Shown: positions 26,103 through 33,643 of the stretch, piece after piece
How positions within the stretch are numbered: position 1 is the stretch's first letter
Layout: every line of letters starts with the position of its first letter
Assembly: GCF_014652135.1 (NCBI RefSeq)
Contig: NZ_BMYF01000007.1
Location: 1 to 64,000 of the forward strand
DNA from: Mongoliitalea lutea
GTDB lineage: Bacteria > Bacteroidota > Bacteroidia > Cytophagales > Cyclobacteriaceae
Reading direction: 5' to 3'
Length of the DNA: 64,000 nt
Position numbers and translations under genes: made by a program
Notes under the pieces: model-generated
What the model was told of the DNA's origin: nothing
Databases searched by the model: none
The model's input: only the letters and a program-made list of their open reading frames with translations

Positions 26103-27770
26103 TCACTTTTTAAGAGACCATTTTGGCTTACTAAAACTTCCTGTATTTTGAATCTTTTCTTTCATTCGCAACTCTGACAGCAAGTTCCCTATCTTATTTT
26201 TTTTCTGCTTTTCATCCATCCAATCCGGCAGCTTATTCCATAGCAACTCATCTACATCACTTCTTTCTAAACTTGTATGTTCTCTTATTGCTTTTTCAAT
26301 TAAATCCAGATAATAGCTCTTATCAAAAGCCTTATTTTTAGAGTAAGCAGCTTTCTGACCTGTTTTTTCAACTACTTTTAATCCGATGTAATAATTAGGC
26401 TTTCTGCCTTCAATCAGCTTTTTGCTCTTTAGGTGCTTTTCTTCAAATTCAGTTAAAATCTGTTTTTTCTGCACTTTGTCCAGCATGATGATTTCTTCCA
26501 AAGTCAGGTCTTTGTTTCTGGCCAGCAAGCGAGCATATTCCATGTCAAGAATCTTACCGGAAATGGTCACCTTAACCTTACCACCGGAAAGATCGTAATC
26601 CGGCATTGGGAAAAAGCGTTCACGTTGGTAATTGAAAATCTTCTTAATTCCACCCCCGGCAGTATCAACCATTTTGAGGTTGAACATAGCTGAGGCCAAA
26701 AACCTATTACGGTAATGCTCTTCTGGAGCATCTTCTTTCACCACTTTCTCTACACTTCCGGGGATAAAAGACCCAAGATTGGTAAATATCAATTGATCAT
26801 CCATCTCAACTACATTGATGCGACCATGTTTGGTATAATCCTGATGGGCTATGCAGTTGTTTAAGGCCTCTCGAATGGAGTAAGGCTCATATTGATTTAC
26901 TTCGTCTGGAAATAATGTTCCGTCTTTGATGTAGCGGTATTTCAGGTTACGGATTTTAGCATATACTTTATCTACCGCCAAAATAAGTGGACAACCAAAA
27001 ATGGCATAGTCTTTATCATTACCCTGGGCATCTTTCAACAGCCATCTTACTTTAGCTTCGGCAGGATTGATAAAATGTTCTGATTCTTCTTTCCCTAGTA
27101 GAATAATAGCTGTACGGGTAATCTTCCCTTTAATGGTAATTTTCGCCTTGTTTAAAAAAGTAATGTTGTCCCACACTTCAACCTCACTGGCTTTTTCAGG
27201 AAATTTATTCTTAAAATTTTTTCTGGCTAATGCAATGGCTTCTTCGTCTAAATCATCAATAGTAGCATCGGGTACCAAAGCCGCACTCCAGTCTTCAGTA
27301 GTAGCTTGTGCACGAATGCGTTCAATTTCTTCTAAATTCAATGGTGAAAGCTCTTCATCATCCCGGCCGTAGTAATGCCCATCAAAAGCAATAGGAAAAC
27401 CTTTGGGAGCAGCCGGTATTTGAAACATCACTACACGACCATCAGGCTCATTTAGTTCATAGATTTCAATAAACGTAATTCGGTTGGTGGTTTTATTAGC
27501 TATCTCACTTTTCAGGCTATCCAAATCTTTTCGCTGTTGGCGAAACTGACTTCCTACTATACTATGCTTCTTATTTTCCACACCAAAAACTAACCATGCA
27601 TAGGGCTTACCCTTTAGGTTGGCCTCGTTGCTCAAGGCAGAAAAATACTTCCCCAATTTTGTAAAGTCATAGCCTGTTTTGGCTTCCTTAAACTCCACAA
27701 TTTCATTCTCTGCCGTGAGATTGCGGAGTGAGTCTAGTGTATGTTTTAGTTCTGCTATAGTCATAGGCAT
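26103..27770 (-). CDS. AlbA_2/Schlafen-type putative DNA-binding and ATP-binding-like protein
   Basis: A 555-residue protein from the ATG at 27770. The longer frame uses a TTG at 27851 that overlaps the upstream gene. The N-terminal AlbA_2 (Schlafen AAA_4-like) domain is recognised by ENEIVEFKEAKTGYDFTKLGKYFSALSN-type sequence (about residues 18-45) and GVENKKHSIVG. A GHKL-like ATP-binding segment follows (EALNNCIAHQDYTKHGRI). Then comes a winged-helix region, with a basic C-terminal tail predicted to bind nucleic acid (EHTSLERSDVDELLWNKLPDW). Such genes are common companions of type I restriction systems, between hsdS and hsdR, with an unproven regulatory role. Here it survives intact upstream of the broken hsdR. 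Confidence 0.82.
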   Translation of the reverse strand: MPMTIAELKHTLDSLRNLTAENEIVEFKEAKTGYDFTKLGKYFSALSNEANLKGKPYAWLVFGVENKKHSIVGSQFRQQRKDLDSLKSEIANKTTNRITFIEIYELNEPDGRVVMFQIPAAPKGFPIAFDGHYYGRDDEELSPLNLEEIERIRAQATTEDWSAALVPDATIDDLDEEAIALARKNFKNKFPEKASEVEVWDNITFLNKAKITIKGKITRTAIILLGKEESEHFINPAEAKVRWLLKDAQGNDKDYAIFGCPLILAVDKVYAKIRNLKYRYIKDGTLFPDEVNQYEPYSIREALNNCIAHQDYTKHGRINVVEMDDQLIFTNLGSFIPGSVEKVVKEDAPEEHYRNRFLASAMFNLKMVDTAGGGIKKIFNYQRERFFPMPDYDLSGGKVKVTISGKILDMEYARLLARNKDLTLEEIIMLDKVQKKQILTEFEEKHLKSKKLIEGRKPNYYIGLKVVEKTGQKAAYSKNKAFDKSYYLDLIEKAIREHTSLERSDVDELLWNKLPDWMDEKQKKNKIGNLLSELRMKEKIQNTGSFSKPKWSLKK

Positions 27771-27840
27771 TGTATTTTTCGTTTTTACATAATAAAGCCA
27801 GCCACTTTTTTGTGCAGATTTTGCTTTATTATTCTGATTT

Positions 27841-28599
27841 TCATATCTCAATCACTTTATTTGGTTCAAAAAGCAAATGCTCGTTTCTCTGTACGTAGCC
27901 TAACTGATTGGTCAATAGCCTTGTGTCTCCAATTTGGAATGCAGCGGTATTGCTATGATGATGCCCATACACCCAAGTGTCTATTCTGGATGTATCAATT
28001 AGGTCGTACAGCTCCACTGCAAAGGCTTCATTGAGAATACTATCCTTGTATTGTTGAGGATAATTGAGAAAGGTTGGACAATGATGGGTAAAAACAGCTA
28101 CCTGGTCCACTTTCCTGTCATTTAATTCATCGGTCAAAAACTCCAAACTTTCCAAATGCAGCTGATTGTATTTCTCCGCTGAAAGACGATAACCTTTATT
28201 TTTGATCACATGAAAATCACTCAAGCTACGTTCAATCTGCCATTGATATTCTGGACTAATATGACTCCACAGGGTAGAGAAAATAAGCTGCACATGATCA
28301 TGAACTACCGAAGTATTGTTCACCAAAGACACGTTACTTCTAATGGTTTCATGCAACACACCACTTTTTTGGGCTATATCAAAATGGTAATATTCGTGAT
28401 TGCCCGGTAGCCAATAAGTAGCTTTAAAATGATCCGAAAGAAAACTAAAAAACTCCTGATGCTTAACCATGAGCACAAAAGGGACAATATCTCCCGACAA
28501 TACCAAAACATCTGCCATTGGCTGCAAAAGATTCCTCTTCAAAAATTGCTCGTTGGCAGGGAATTCTAGATGAAGATCTGAGGCATATTGGATTGTCAT
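27841..28599 (-). CDS. Calcineurin-like metallophosphoesterase
   Basis: A 252-residue cytoplasmic phosphoesterase. All five metal-binding blocks are present: SDLHLE (D-x-H), LSGDIVP, PGNHEYYH, TH-H pair in FTHHCPT and YGHHHSN. The family hydrolyses phosphomonoesters or phosphodiesters with two metal ions, and no substrate can be assigned. It ends next to the AlbA_2-type gene and shares its direction, so it may belong to the same transcription unit as the restriction remnant. This placement is not typical of type I restriction operons. Confidence 0.9.
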   Translation of the reverse strand: MTIQYASDLHLEFPANEQFLKRNLLQPMADVLVLSGDIVPFVLMVKHQEFFSFLSDHFKATYWLPGNHEYYHFDIAQKSGVLHETIRSNVSLVNNTSVVHDHVQLIFSTLWSHISPEYQWQIERSLSDFHVIKNKGYRLSAEKYNQLHLESLEFLTDELNDRKVDQVAVFTHHCPTFLNYPQQYKDSILNEAFAVELYDLIDTSRIDTWVYGHHHSNTAAFQIGDTRLLTNQLGYVQRNEHLLFEPNKVIEI

Positions 28600-28666
28600 A
28601 GTTAAATATAATATTCGTTTAATGATTGATTATCCAATTTTTTCAATGTAACATTCAAAGTAAACC

Positions 28667-29173
28667 TTAGTCAATAATCCCCCAATGGCGCTTCAAGTCT
28701 TCCAATTTCTTACTATCCAAAAATGAACGAAGCCTAAAACGCATAGTTACCTCTTGACCATTAGTAATAAACGAAAGATGATTCCATGAACCACTGGACC
28801 GCATAGGATATTTAACCAAAAAGACATAACCTGTATTATCCCTTCCCTCATAGTCATAACAAATAAGTTTGGTTATTTTGACTTCATCTATCCTAAAAAC
28901 TTCTCCATCTAAGTTAAATCTATCGGAATAAAAGTTCAATTTAACTGGAAATGATCCAAATACCTTTTCTTTTTGCCCCCATTTTAAAAACGCTTGAAAA
29001 TAGCAAATTGAAAATATAGAAAGACCTATGGCCAATCCAACAAAGGCATAATCAAGTATGAAAAGTAGTACAGCTAGTAAAACGAAAAACCAACCAATTA
29101 AATTTTTTCGCTTATCCAACAACTCTAATCGTTCACTTGGCTTGAAAACATGAGCTTGAACTATTTCTGACAT
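28667..29173 (-). CDS. Membrane protein of unknown function (two helices)
   Basis: A 168-residue protein from the ATG at 29173. Two hydrophobic helices (about residues 25-42 and 45-62) are followed by a polar C-terminal domain of about 100 residues rich in beta-type sequence, resembling small membrane-anchored PH-like domains. I do not recognise a named family. It is followed 67 bases later by the metallophosphoesterase gene and preceded at 83 bases by another unknown membrane protein on the same strand. Confidence 0.6.
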   Translation of the reverse strand: MSEIVQAHVFKPSERLELLDKRKNLIGWFFVLLAVLLFILDYAFVGLAIGLSIFSICYFQAFLKWGQKEKVFGSFPVKLNFYSDRFNLDGEVFRIDEVKITKLICYDYEGRDNTGYVFLVKYPMRSSGSWNHLSFITNGQEVTMRFRLRSFLDSKKLEDLKRHWGIID

Positions 29174-29255
29174 CAGATTTAACAAATCAATAAGATAAAT
29201 TTTCAGAATAATCTAATATGCAAAAGATTAAATTGACTGAATTGAAATTCAGCAA

Positions 29256-29828
29256 TTAAGCAACATCCACCTCCCGCAAAATCCTCCTTGCCTCTACTAC
29301 CAAAGGTTCCTGTCTAGTCTTCCAAATTCGATAACCAACATAAGCAAAAATGAAGATTACTAACAAGAATAAACCGAAGACCAGCCAAAAGTTGACCCAA
29401 TTTAAGTCGTCTCCTTTAGGATTGTTGACTACCAAAGATAATGCGGCTCCTATACTTAGCAATGGAGGAATGAGTGCTACAATTTGACTGCTCCGTATAT
29501 CAAATCGCTGTATAATCAAGGGTAAAAGCTTAGCTGCAGCAACATCATAGCTGAAATTTGCCTTTTTTCTCTGCTCCCAAAAAAGATACCCTAGAAAGTA
29601 GCCAATTCCAAACAAGAAAGAATATGCAATTGCACGGTCATATGTACAATCGCAGGATTCAAGAGATACAACCCAAGTTGCTAAAAGTGCTATCCCTCCA
29701 AACAGGCTATACACCCACTTCATGGTTTTCGAACCGGCAGAATTGTAAGCATCTTCTTGCCTACAAGCTTCAATTAGCTTTTCTACAGATTCCGTCAAAG
29801 AAGTCTCATTTGAGTGCTGTTGATTCAT
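29256..29828 (-). CDS. Membrane protein of unknown function (four helices)
   Basis: A 190-residue protein. A polar N-terminus (about 35 residues) is followed by four likely membrane helices (about 38-57, 68-85, 118-136 and 145-167). Cys-Asp-Cys lies between helices 1 and 2 (SCDCTYD). The C-terminus is basic and charged. No family is recognised. It is the first gene of a minus-strand run toward the restriction remnant, after a 200-base repeat-containing gap. Confidence 0.6.
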   Translation of the reverse strand: MNQQHSNETSLTESVEKLIEACRQEDAYNSAGSKTMKWVYSLFGGIALLATWVVSLESCDCTYDRAIAYSFLFGIGYFLGYLFWEQRKKANFSYDVAAAKLLPLIIQRFDIRSSQIVALIPPLLSIGAALSLVVNNPKGDDLNWVNFWLVFGLFLLVIFIFAYVGYRIWKTRQEPLVVEARRILREVDVA

Positions 29829-29870
29829 CTCCCTATAATCTCACCATTAAAAACACAAACTAAATCCGAG

Positions 29871-29910
29871 TTCACGCAGCGGCCGCAACGACACGCGCTA
29901 CGACCGCAGC
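29871..29910. repeat. Short GC-rich island
   Basis: About 40 bases of strongly GC-rich sequence, including a GCGGCCGC octamer and recurring CGCAGC / CGACCGCAGC words, stand out in AT-rich surroundings upstream of the unknown membrane gene. No ORF is supported. Confidence 0.5.
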
Positions 29911-29953
29911 ATACTTCAATATACTCTCTCAAATAATTTTGACGATTTTCAAG

Positions 29954-29989
29954 TGTCTCTCGATTCTCGCCTCTCGCTTCTCGTCTCTC
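29954..29989. repeat. Pyrimidine-rich TCTCG repeat tract (second copy)
   Basis: Degenerate tandem units CTCTCG, TTCTCG and CGTCTCTC form a plus-strand pyrimidine tract of the same kind as at 11015-11079. It lies between the aminopeptidase gene end and the unknown membrane gene. Confidence 0.7.
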
Positions 29990-30027
29990 CCAACTCGATC
30001 CTGCTTGCAGCAGGCAAGTCTAGTATC

Positions 30028-31080
30028 TCAATGCTTCCAATCCCACACATCCATCTCCTCCAGACATGCTTTCAATAAGCGGATTGAATTTGCAATATCA
30101 TCCTTATGCGCCATCTCAATCACCTGATGCAAGTGACGGGTGGGGATGGAAATAGCGCCTGCAATTGCTCCCTGTTTACCCATACGCTGAACACCCGCGG
30201 TGTCTGTCCCTCCGGCGGTGAGGATTTCGGGCTGCCATAGAATCTGATGCTTATCAGCAGTAGCTTTCATAAAAGCCACCATGCGGTAATCGCAAATAGT
30301 CATGGCATCCATGATTTTGATAGCTGTACCTTTACCCAATTCGGTCACCTTCTCATGTGGCTGTGCACCTGGCACATCAAATGCTATGGTAGTATCTAAA
30401 GCAATTCCAAAATCAGGATTGATCTGATGGGCTGCTACATTGGCTCCACGGATACCCACTTCTTCCTGCACCGTAAAGGCAGCATACACATCATAAGCAG
30501 GATTTTCCAATTGTTTCAATGTCTCCAATTGAATATACACAGCCACTCTATTATCTATAGACTTACAGTTCACACAATCCCCCATCTCAATCAATTCTCG
30601 ATCTCGGGTGATAGGGTCGCCTATACTGATATACTTTTCCACTTCGGCTTTGGACATCCCCATATCTATGAAAAAGTCTGTCACCTGCGGCATTTTGGTT
30701 CGCTCCTCAGGAGACATCACATGGATTGGCTTGGTACCCATGACTCCAATCAGGTCTTCCTTTCCATGCACAATTACACGCTGAGCAACCAATGTTTTGG
30801 GATCAAATCCACCTAAAGTGTGAAATCTCAAGAATCCATTTTCATCAATATGCTTTACTATAAAGCCTATCTCATCCATGTGTGCGGCTAACATCACACG
30901 TTTCCCTTCAGGGTTATTGGATGCTTTTTTGATAGCAATCACATTCCCTAGATTATCCACTTGAACCTCATCCACAAATGGACTCACTTGCTCTATAATA
31001 AAATCGCGAATTCTTTTTTCAAAACCTGGAGCACCTGCGATCTCACAGGTTTTACTCAACAATGAAACATCTATATTCAT
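30028..31080 (-). CDS. M42 family metallo-aminopeptidase
   Basis: A 350-residue cytoplasmic peptidase of the M42 (glutamyl aminopeptidase/endoglucanase M) family, usual length 340-360. Metal and catalytic residues are visible: His67 and Asp69 in AAHMDEIG, Asp176 in SIDNRV, Glu206-Glu207 in VQEEVG, Asp229 in ALDTT and His318 in PTRHLHQ. It should form the large tetrahedral oligomers that trim peptides from proteasome-like degradation. It is separated from the upstream isocitrate dehydrogenase gene by a strong terminator, so it is its own transcription unit. Confidence 0.93.
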   Translation of the reverse strand: MNIDVSLLSKTCEIAGAPGFEKRIRDFIIEQVSPFVDEVQVDNLGNVIAIKKASNNPEGKRVMLAAHMDEIGFIVKHIDENGFLRFHTLGGFDPKTLVAQRVIVHGKEDLIGVMGTKPIHVMSPEERTKMPQVTDFFIDMGMSKAEVEKYISIGDPITRDRELIEMGDCVNCKSIDNRVAVYIQLETLKQLENPAYDVYAAFTVQEEVGIRGANVAAHQINPDFGIALDTTIAFDVPGAQPHEKVTELGKGTAIKIMDAMTICDYRMVAFMKATADKHQILWQPEILTAGGTDTAGVQRMGKQGAIAGAISIPTRHLHQVIEMAHKDDIANSIRLLKACLEEMDVWDWKH

Positions 31081-31110
31081 GTTCTTTAATTTTTCTTGAC
31101 CAACAATGAT

Positions 31111-31143
31111 AAAAAAAAGCTCCGAAGATTAACTCCGGAGCTT
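31111..31143 (-). terminator. Rho-independent terminator of isocitrate dehydrogenase gene
   Basis: The inverted repeat AAGCTCCG / CGGAGCTT (31117-31124 and 31136-31143) is followed by a T-run on the minus strand. It begins 9 bases after the isocitrate dehydrogenase stop codon. Confidence 0.88.
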
Positions 31144-31152
31144 CCTGTTTTT

Positions 31153-32607
31153 TTATTCTCCTTGTGCCAGACTATATCCTCTGACACCATCGAAGGTATA
31201 TAAATGCTCTGTTTTGATAAAGTCAAAACCAAGGGCTTTTATTTGTTTCAATAATTCCAACACATCATCGTGAGAAATAGCACGCTGATCGTCTGTCTTG
31301 AATCTGCATCTCCAATGATCCGTGCAGAAAGTTTCAGGCTGTCCTTCAGGGAATACTTTCACACCTCTATTGGTGATTAAGTGCAACTGTAGGCCGTTTG
31401 CATTGGCTTTTCTCAATCCTTCACCGATTACATCCGGATTTCTACCGACTTCGTCCCAATCGATAAATACATCTACACCTACCAACTCTTTCTTAGCCTT
31501 AGTTACCGGTCTTAATTTAATATTGATTGGGGTAGTGTCTGATTTATCAAACTTAGCTGGAACCATATTCACAGGAACTTGACCCAAGCGATCAATTACT
31601 GCTTGCGCAAAAGCTTTAGTACCTACTTTCTGGGAAGAAAGCCCCTCTTGATAGATATCACCGGTATGAATACCATCTTCCAAAGTCTTCATCCAAGCAT
31701 TAGCAACTTTCTCAGCCACCTCAGGCTGACCGATATGCACTAACATAGAAATAGCACCATTCAACAAACCGGAAGGATTGGCCATATCCATACCTGCGAT
31801 ATCAGGAGCTGAACCGTGGATAGCTTCAAACATCGCTACTTCAGCACCCACATTCGCAGATCCTCCCAAACCAACAGAACCAGTTACTTGAGCCGCAATA
31901 TCAGAAATGATATCGCCGTACAAGTTCAATGTAACGATCACGTCGAAAATCTCTGGTCTTTCAGCGATCAAGGCAGAACCTATATCGATGATTTTGTGAT
32001 CTGTTTCGATTTCAGGATATTCTTTAGCGATTTCGTCAAACGTTTTATGGAATAGACCATCAGCCAATTTCATGATATTGTCCTTCGTCATACAGGTTAC
32101 TTTCTTTCTGCCATATTTTTTGGCATACTCAAAAGCATATCGAACAATTTTTTCAGAACCTGGCTGAGAGATCAATTTCAAGGTTTGATACACTTCTTCG
32201 GTTTGTCTATGCTCAATACCTGCATATAAATCTTCCTCATTCTCACGGATGATGACCATATCCGTTTTTGGGAAATGGGTTTTTACGAAAGGATGGTAAG
32301 CTTTACAAGGTCTAACATTGGCAAAAAGTCCAAAAGATTTTCTGGTAGTAACATTCAAACTTTTGAAACCTCCACCTTGAGGGGTAGTGATGGGAGATTT
32401 TAAAAAAACTTTGGTATCTCTCAAGGACTGGAACGCCTTAGGCTCCATGCCTGAACTGATTCCCTTCAAATATACTTTTTCACCGATTTCGATAACATCA
32501 TATTCCAACTGAGCTCCTGCCGCTTCCAAGATATCCAAGGTCGCTTGCATGATTTCCGGTCCAATACCGTCACCGTAGGCTACTGTAATTTTCGTTTTTG
32601 AAGACAT
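31153..32607 (-). CDS. icd: Isocitrate dehydrogenase (long form with extra C-terminal domain)
   Basis: A 484-residue enzyme converting isocitrate to 2-oxoglutarate in the TCA cycle. The isocitrate/isopropylmalate dehydrogenase fold is clear: VAYGDGIGPEIM, the substrate loop NVTTRKSFGLFANVRP, IIRENEEDLYAGIEH, LYGDIISDIAAQVTGSVGLGG-type metal site and the cofactor loop EAIHGSAPDIAG. The last 125 residues (about 355-484) form an extra domain absent from the common 350- to 420-residue enzymes. This matches the Rickettsia/Bacteroidota-type ICDH-alpha family. NAD versus NADP preference is not certain. The -7 box at 32643 and the downstream terminator make it monocistronic. Confidence 0.92.
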   Translation of the reverse strand: MSSKTKITVAYGDGIGPEIMQATLDILEAAGAQLEYDVIEIGEKVYLKGISSGMEPKAFQSLRDTKVFLKSPITTPQGGGFKSLNVTTRKSFGLFANVRPCKAYHPFVKTHFPKTDMVIIRENEEDLYAGIEHRQTEEVYQTLKLISQPGSEKIVRYAFEYAKKYGRKKVTCMTKDNIMKLADGLFHKTFDEIAKEYPEIETDHKIIDIGSALIAERPEIFDVIVTLNLYGDIISDIAAQVTGSVGLGGSANVGAEVAMFEAIHGSAPDIAGMDMANPSGLLNGAISMLVHIGQPEVAEKVANAWMKTLEDGIHTGDIYQEGLSSQKVGTKAFAQAVIDRLGQVPVNMVPAKFDKSDTTPINIKLRPVTKAKKELVGVDVFIDWDEVGRNPDVIGEGLRKANANGLQLHLITNRGVKVFPEGQPETFCTDHWRCRFKTDDQRAISHDDVLELLKQIKALGFDFIKTEHLYTFDGVRGYSLAQGE

Positions 32608-32642
32608 ATATAATTGGGTTTTGTGATTTTTATTTGGCGCTG

Positions 32643-32650
32643 CAAAAATA
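32643..32650 (-). promoter_or_regulatory. Putative -7 box (TATTTTTG) of isocitrate dehydrogenase
   Basis: TATTTTTG on the minus strand matches TAnnTTTG and lies 36 bases before the ATG at 32607. A -33 TTG at normal spacing is not seen. Confidence 0.45.
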
Positions 32651-32780
32651 CAAAATTTAAGCAGAAAGGCAGGGTAAACCTATGATAAATTAGCAGTTAA
32701 ACGAAAGAAATGTAAGGTAGCTGTTAATATTCATTTTAATCCGTTTGCTTCTCAATCATTGTATTTTTCTAAGAAATCCT

Positions 32781-32810
32781 TTGGGAATGCTCGCCTCACT
32801 CGTATATTTG
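32781..32810 (+). promoter_or_regulatory. Bacteroidota-type promoter of the crotonase gene
   Basis: TTG (32781-32783), a 19-base spacer and TATATTTG (32803-32810) match the Bacteroidota TTG-N17-23-TAnnTTTG promoter. The ATG lies 23 bases downstream at 32834. The promoter inside the longer frame (from 32759) shows that the ATG at 32834 is the real start. Confidence 0.75.
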
Positions 32811-32833
32811 ACCTCCAACATTCACCTTTTATC

Positions 32834-33619
32834 ATGGCTGAAAGTAAAAACATCTTATCGGAAGAACGTGACGGGATTTTATATTTGACCGTCAACCGTG
32901 AATCCAAATTGAATGCACTCAACTTTGCAACTCTTGAAGAACTACGTACAATTTTCGAAGAGGTTGTCGATAACAAAAACATTAAAGCAGTCATCATCAC
33001 TGGTTCTGGTGAAAAAGCCTTTATCGCAGGTGCAGATATTAGTGAAATCGCAGAATTGAGTGAGCTAAATGCTCGAAAATTTGCTGAAAATGGTCAGGAG
33101 ATCTTTAGCCTAATTGAAACTTGCCCTAAGCCGGTTATCGCTGTTATCAATGGTTTTGCCCTTGGTGGTGGTTGTGAATTGGCTATGGCCTGCCACATGC
33201 GTGTAGCAGCTGCTCATGCGAAATTCGGTCAACCGGAAGTAAATTTGGGTATCATTCCGGGATATGGAGGAACTCAGCGATTAACTGTCCTTGTAGGAAG
33301 AGGAAAAGCCAATGAGTTGATGATGACGGGAGATATGATTGATGCTACCGAAGCAAAAGCACTAGGTTTGGTCAATCATGTTTGCGATACCAAAGATGAT
33401 GCAATGGCAAAAGCAGAAGAAATCATCCGTAAAATCATGAGCAAAGCACCGCTCGCCATAGGGATGATTGTCGATTGTGTCAATGCAGTCTACAGCACCA
33501 ATGAAGATGGCTATCAAATTGAAGCCAATAGCTTTGCTCGCTGCGTGAAATCAGGGGATTACAAAGAAGGAACAAGCGCATTCCTCGAAAAGAGAAAACC
33601 AGTCTTTAAAGGGGAGTAA
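32834..33619 (+). CDS. Enoyl-CoA hydratase / crotonase
   Basis: A 261-residue crotonase that hydrates enoyl-CoA thioesters, probably in fatty acid or butanoate metabolism. The oxyanion-hole segments AGADISEIAEL and GFALGGGCELAMACHMRVAA, and GQPEVNLGIIPGYGGTQRL with the second catalytic Glu, are intact, so true hydratase activity is expected. The ATG at 32834 was chosen from the promoter position. An upstream in-frame extension of 25 residues overlaps that promoter. A terminator overlaps its stop codon. It is divergent from isocitrate dehydrogenase. Confidence 0.93.
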   Translation: MAESKNILSEERDGILYLTVNRESKLNALNFATLEELRTIFEEVVDNKNIKAVIITGSGEKAFIAGADISEIAELSELNARKFAENGQEIFSLIETCPKPVIAVINGFALGGGCELAMACHMRVAAAHAKFGQPEVNLGIIPGYGGTQRLTVLVGRGKANELMMTGDMIDATEAKALGLVNHVCDTKDDAMAKAEEIIRKIMSKAPLAIGMIVDCVNAVYSTNEDGYQIEANSFARCVKSGDYKEGTSAFLEKRKPVFKGE

Positions 33620-33632
33620 TTTCCCCTTTTTT
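33608..33632 (+). terminator. Rho-independent terminator overlapping the crotonase stop
   Basis: AAAGGGGA / TCCCCTTT arms (33608-33615 and 33622-33629) with a 6-base loop continue into a T-run. The stop codon TAA lies in the loop. It would limit readthrough into the flippase gene 12 bases later. Confidence 0.8.
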
Positions 33633-33643
33633 ATTTTTAAACC

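Noticed and set aside
32759-32833. Upstream in-frame extension of the crotonase gene
   Set aside because: It overlaps a matched promoter pair and has no family similarity.
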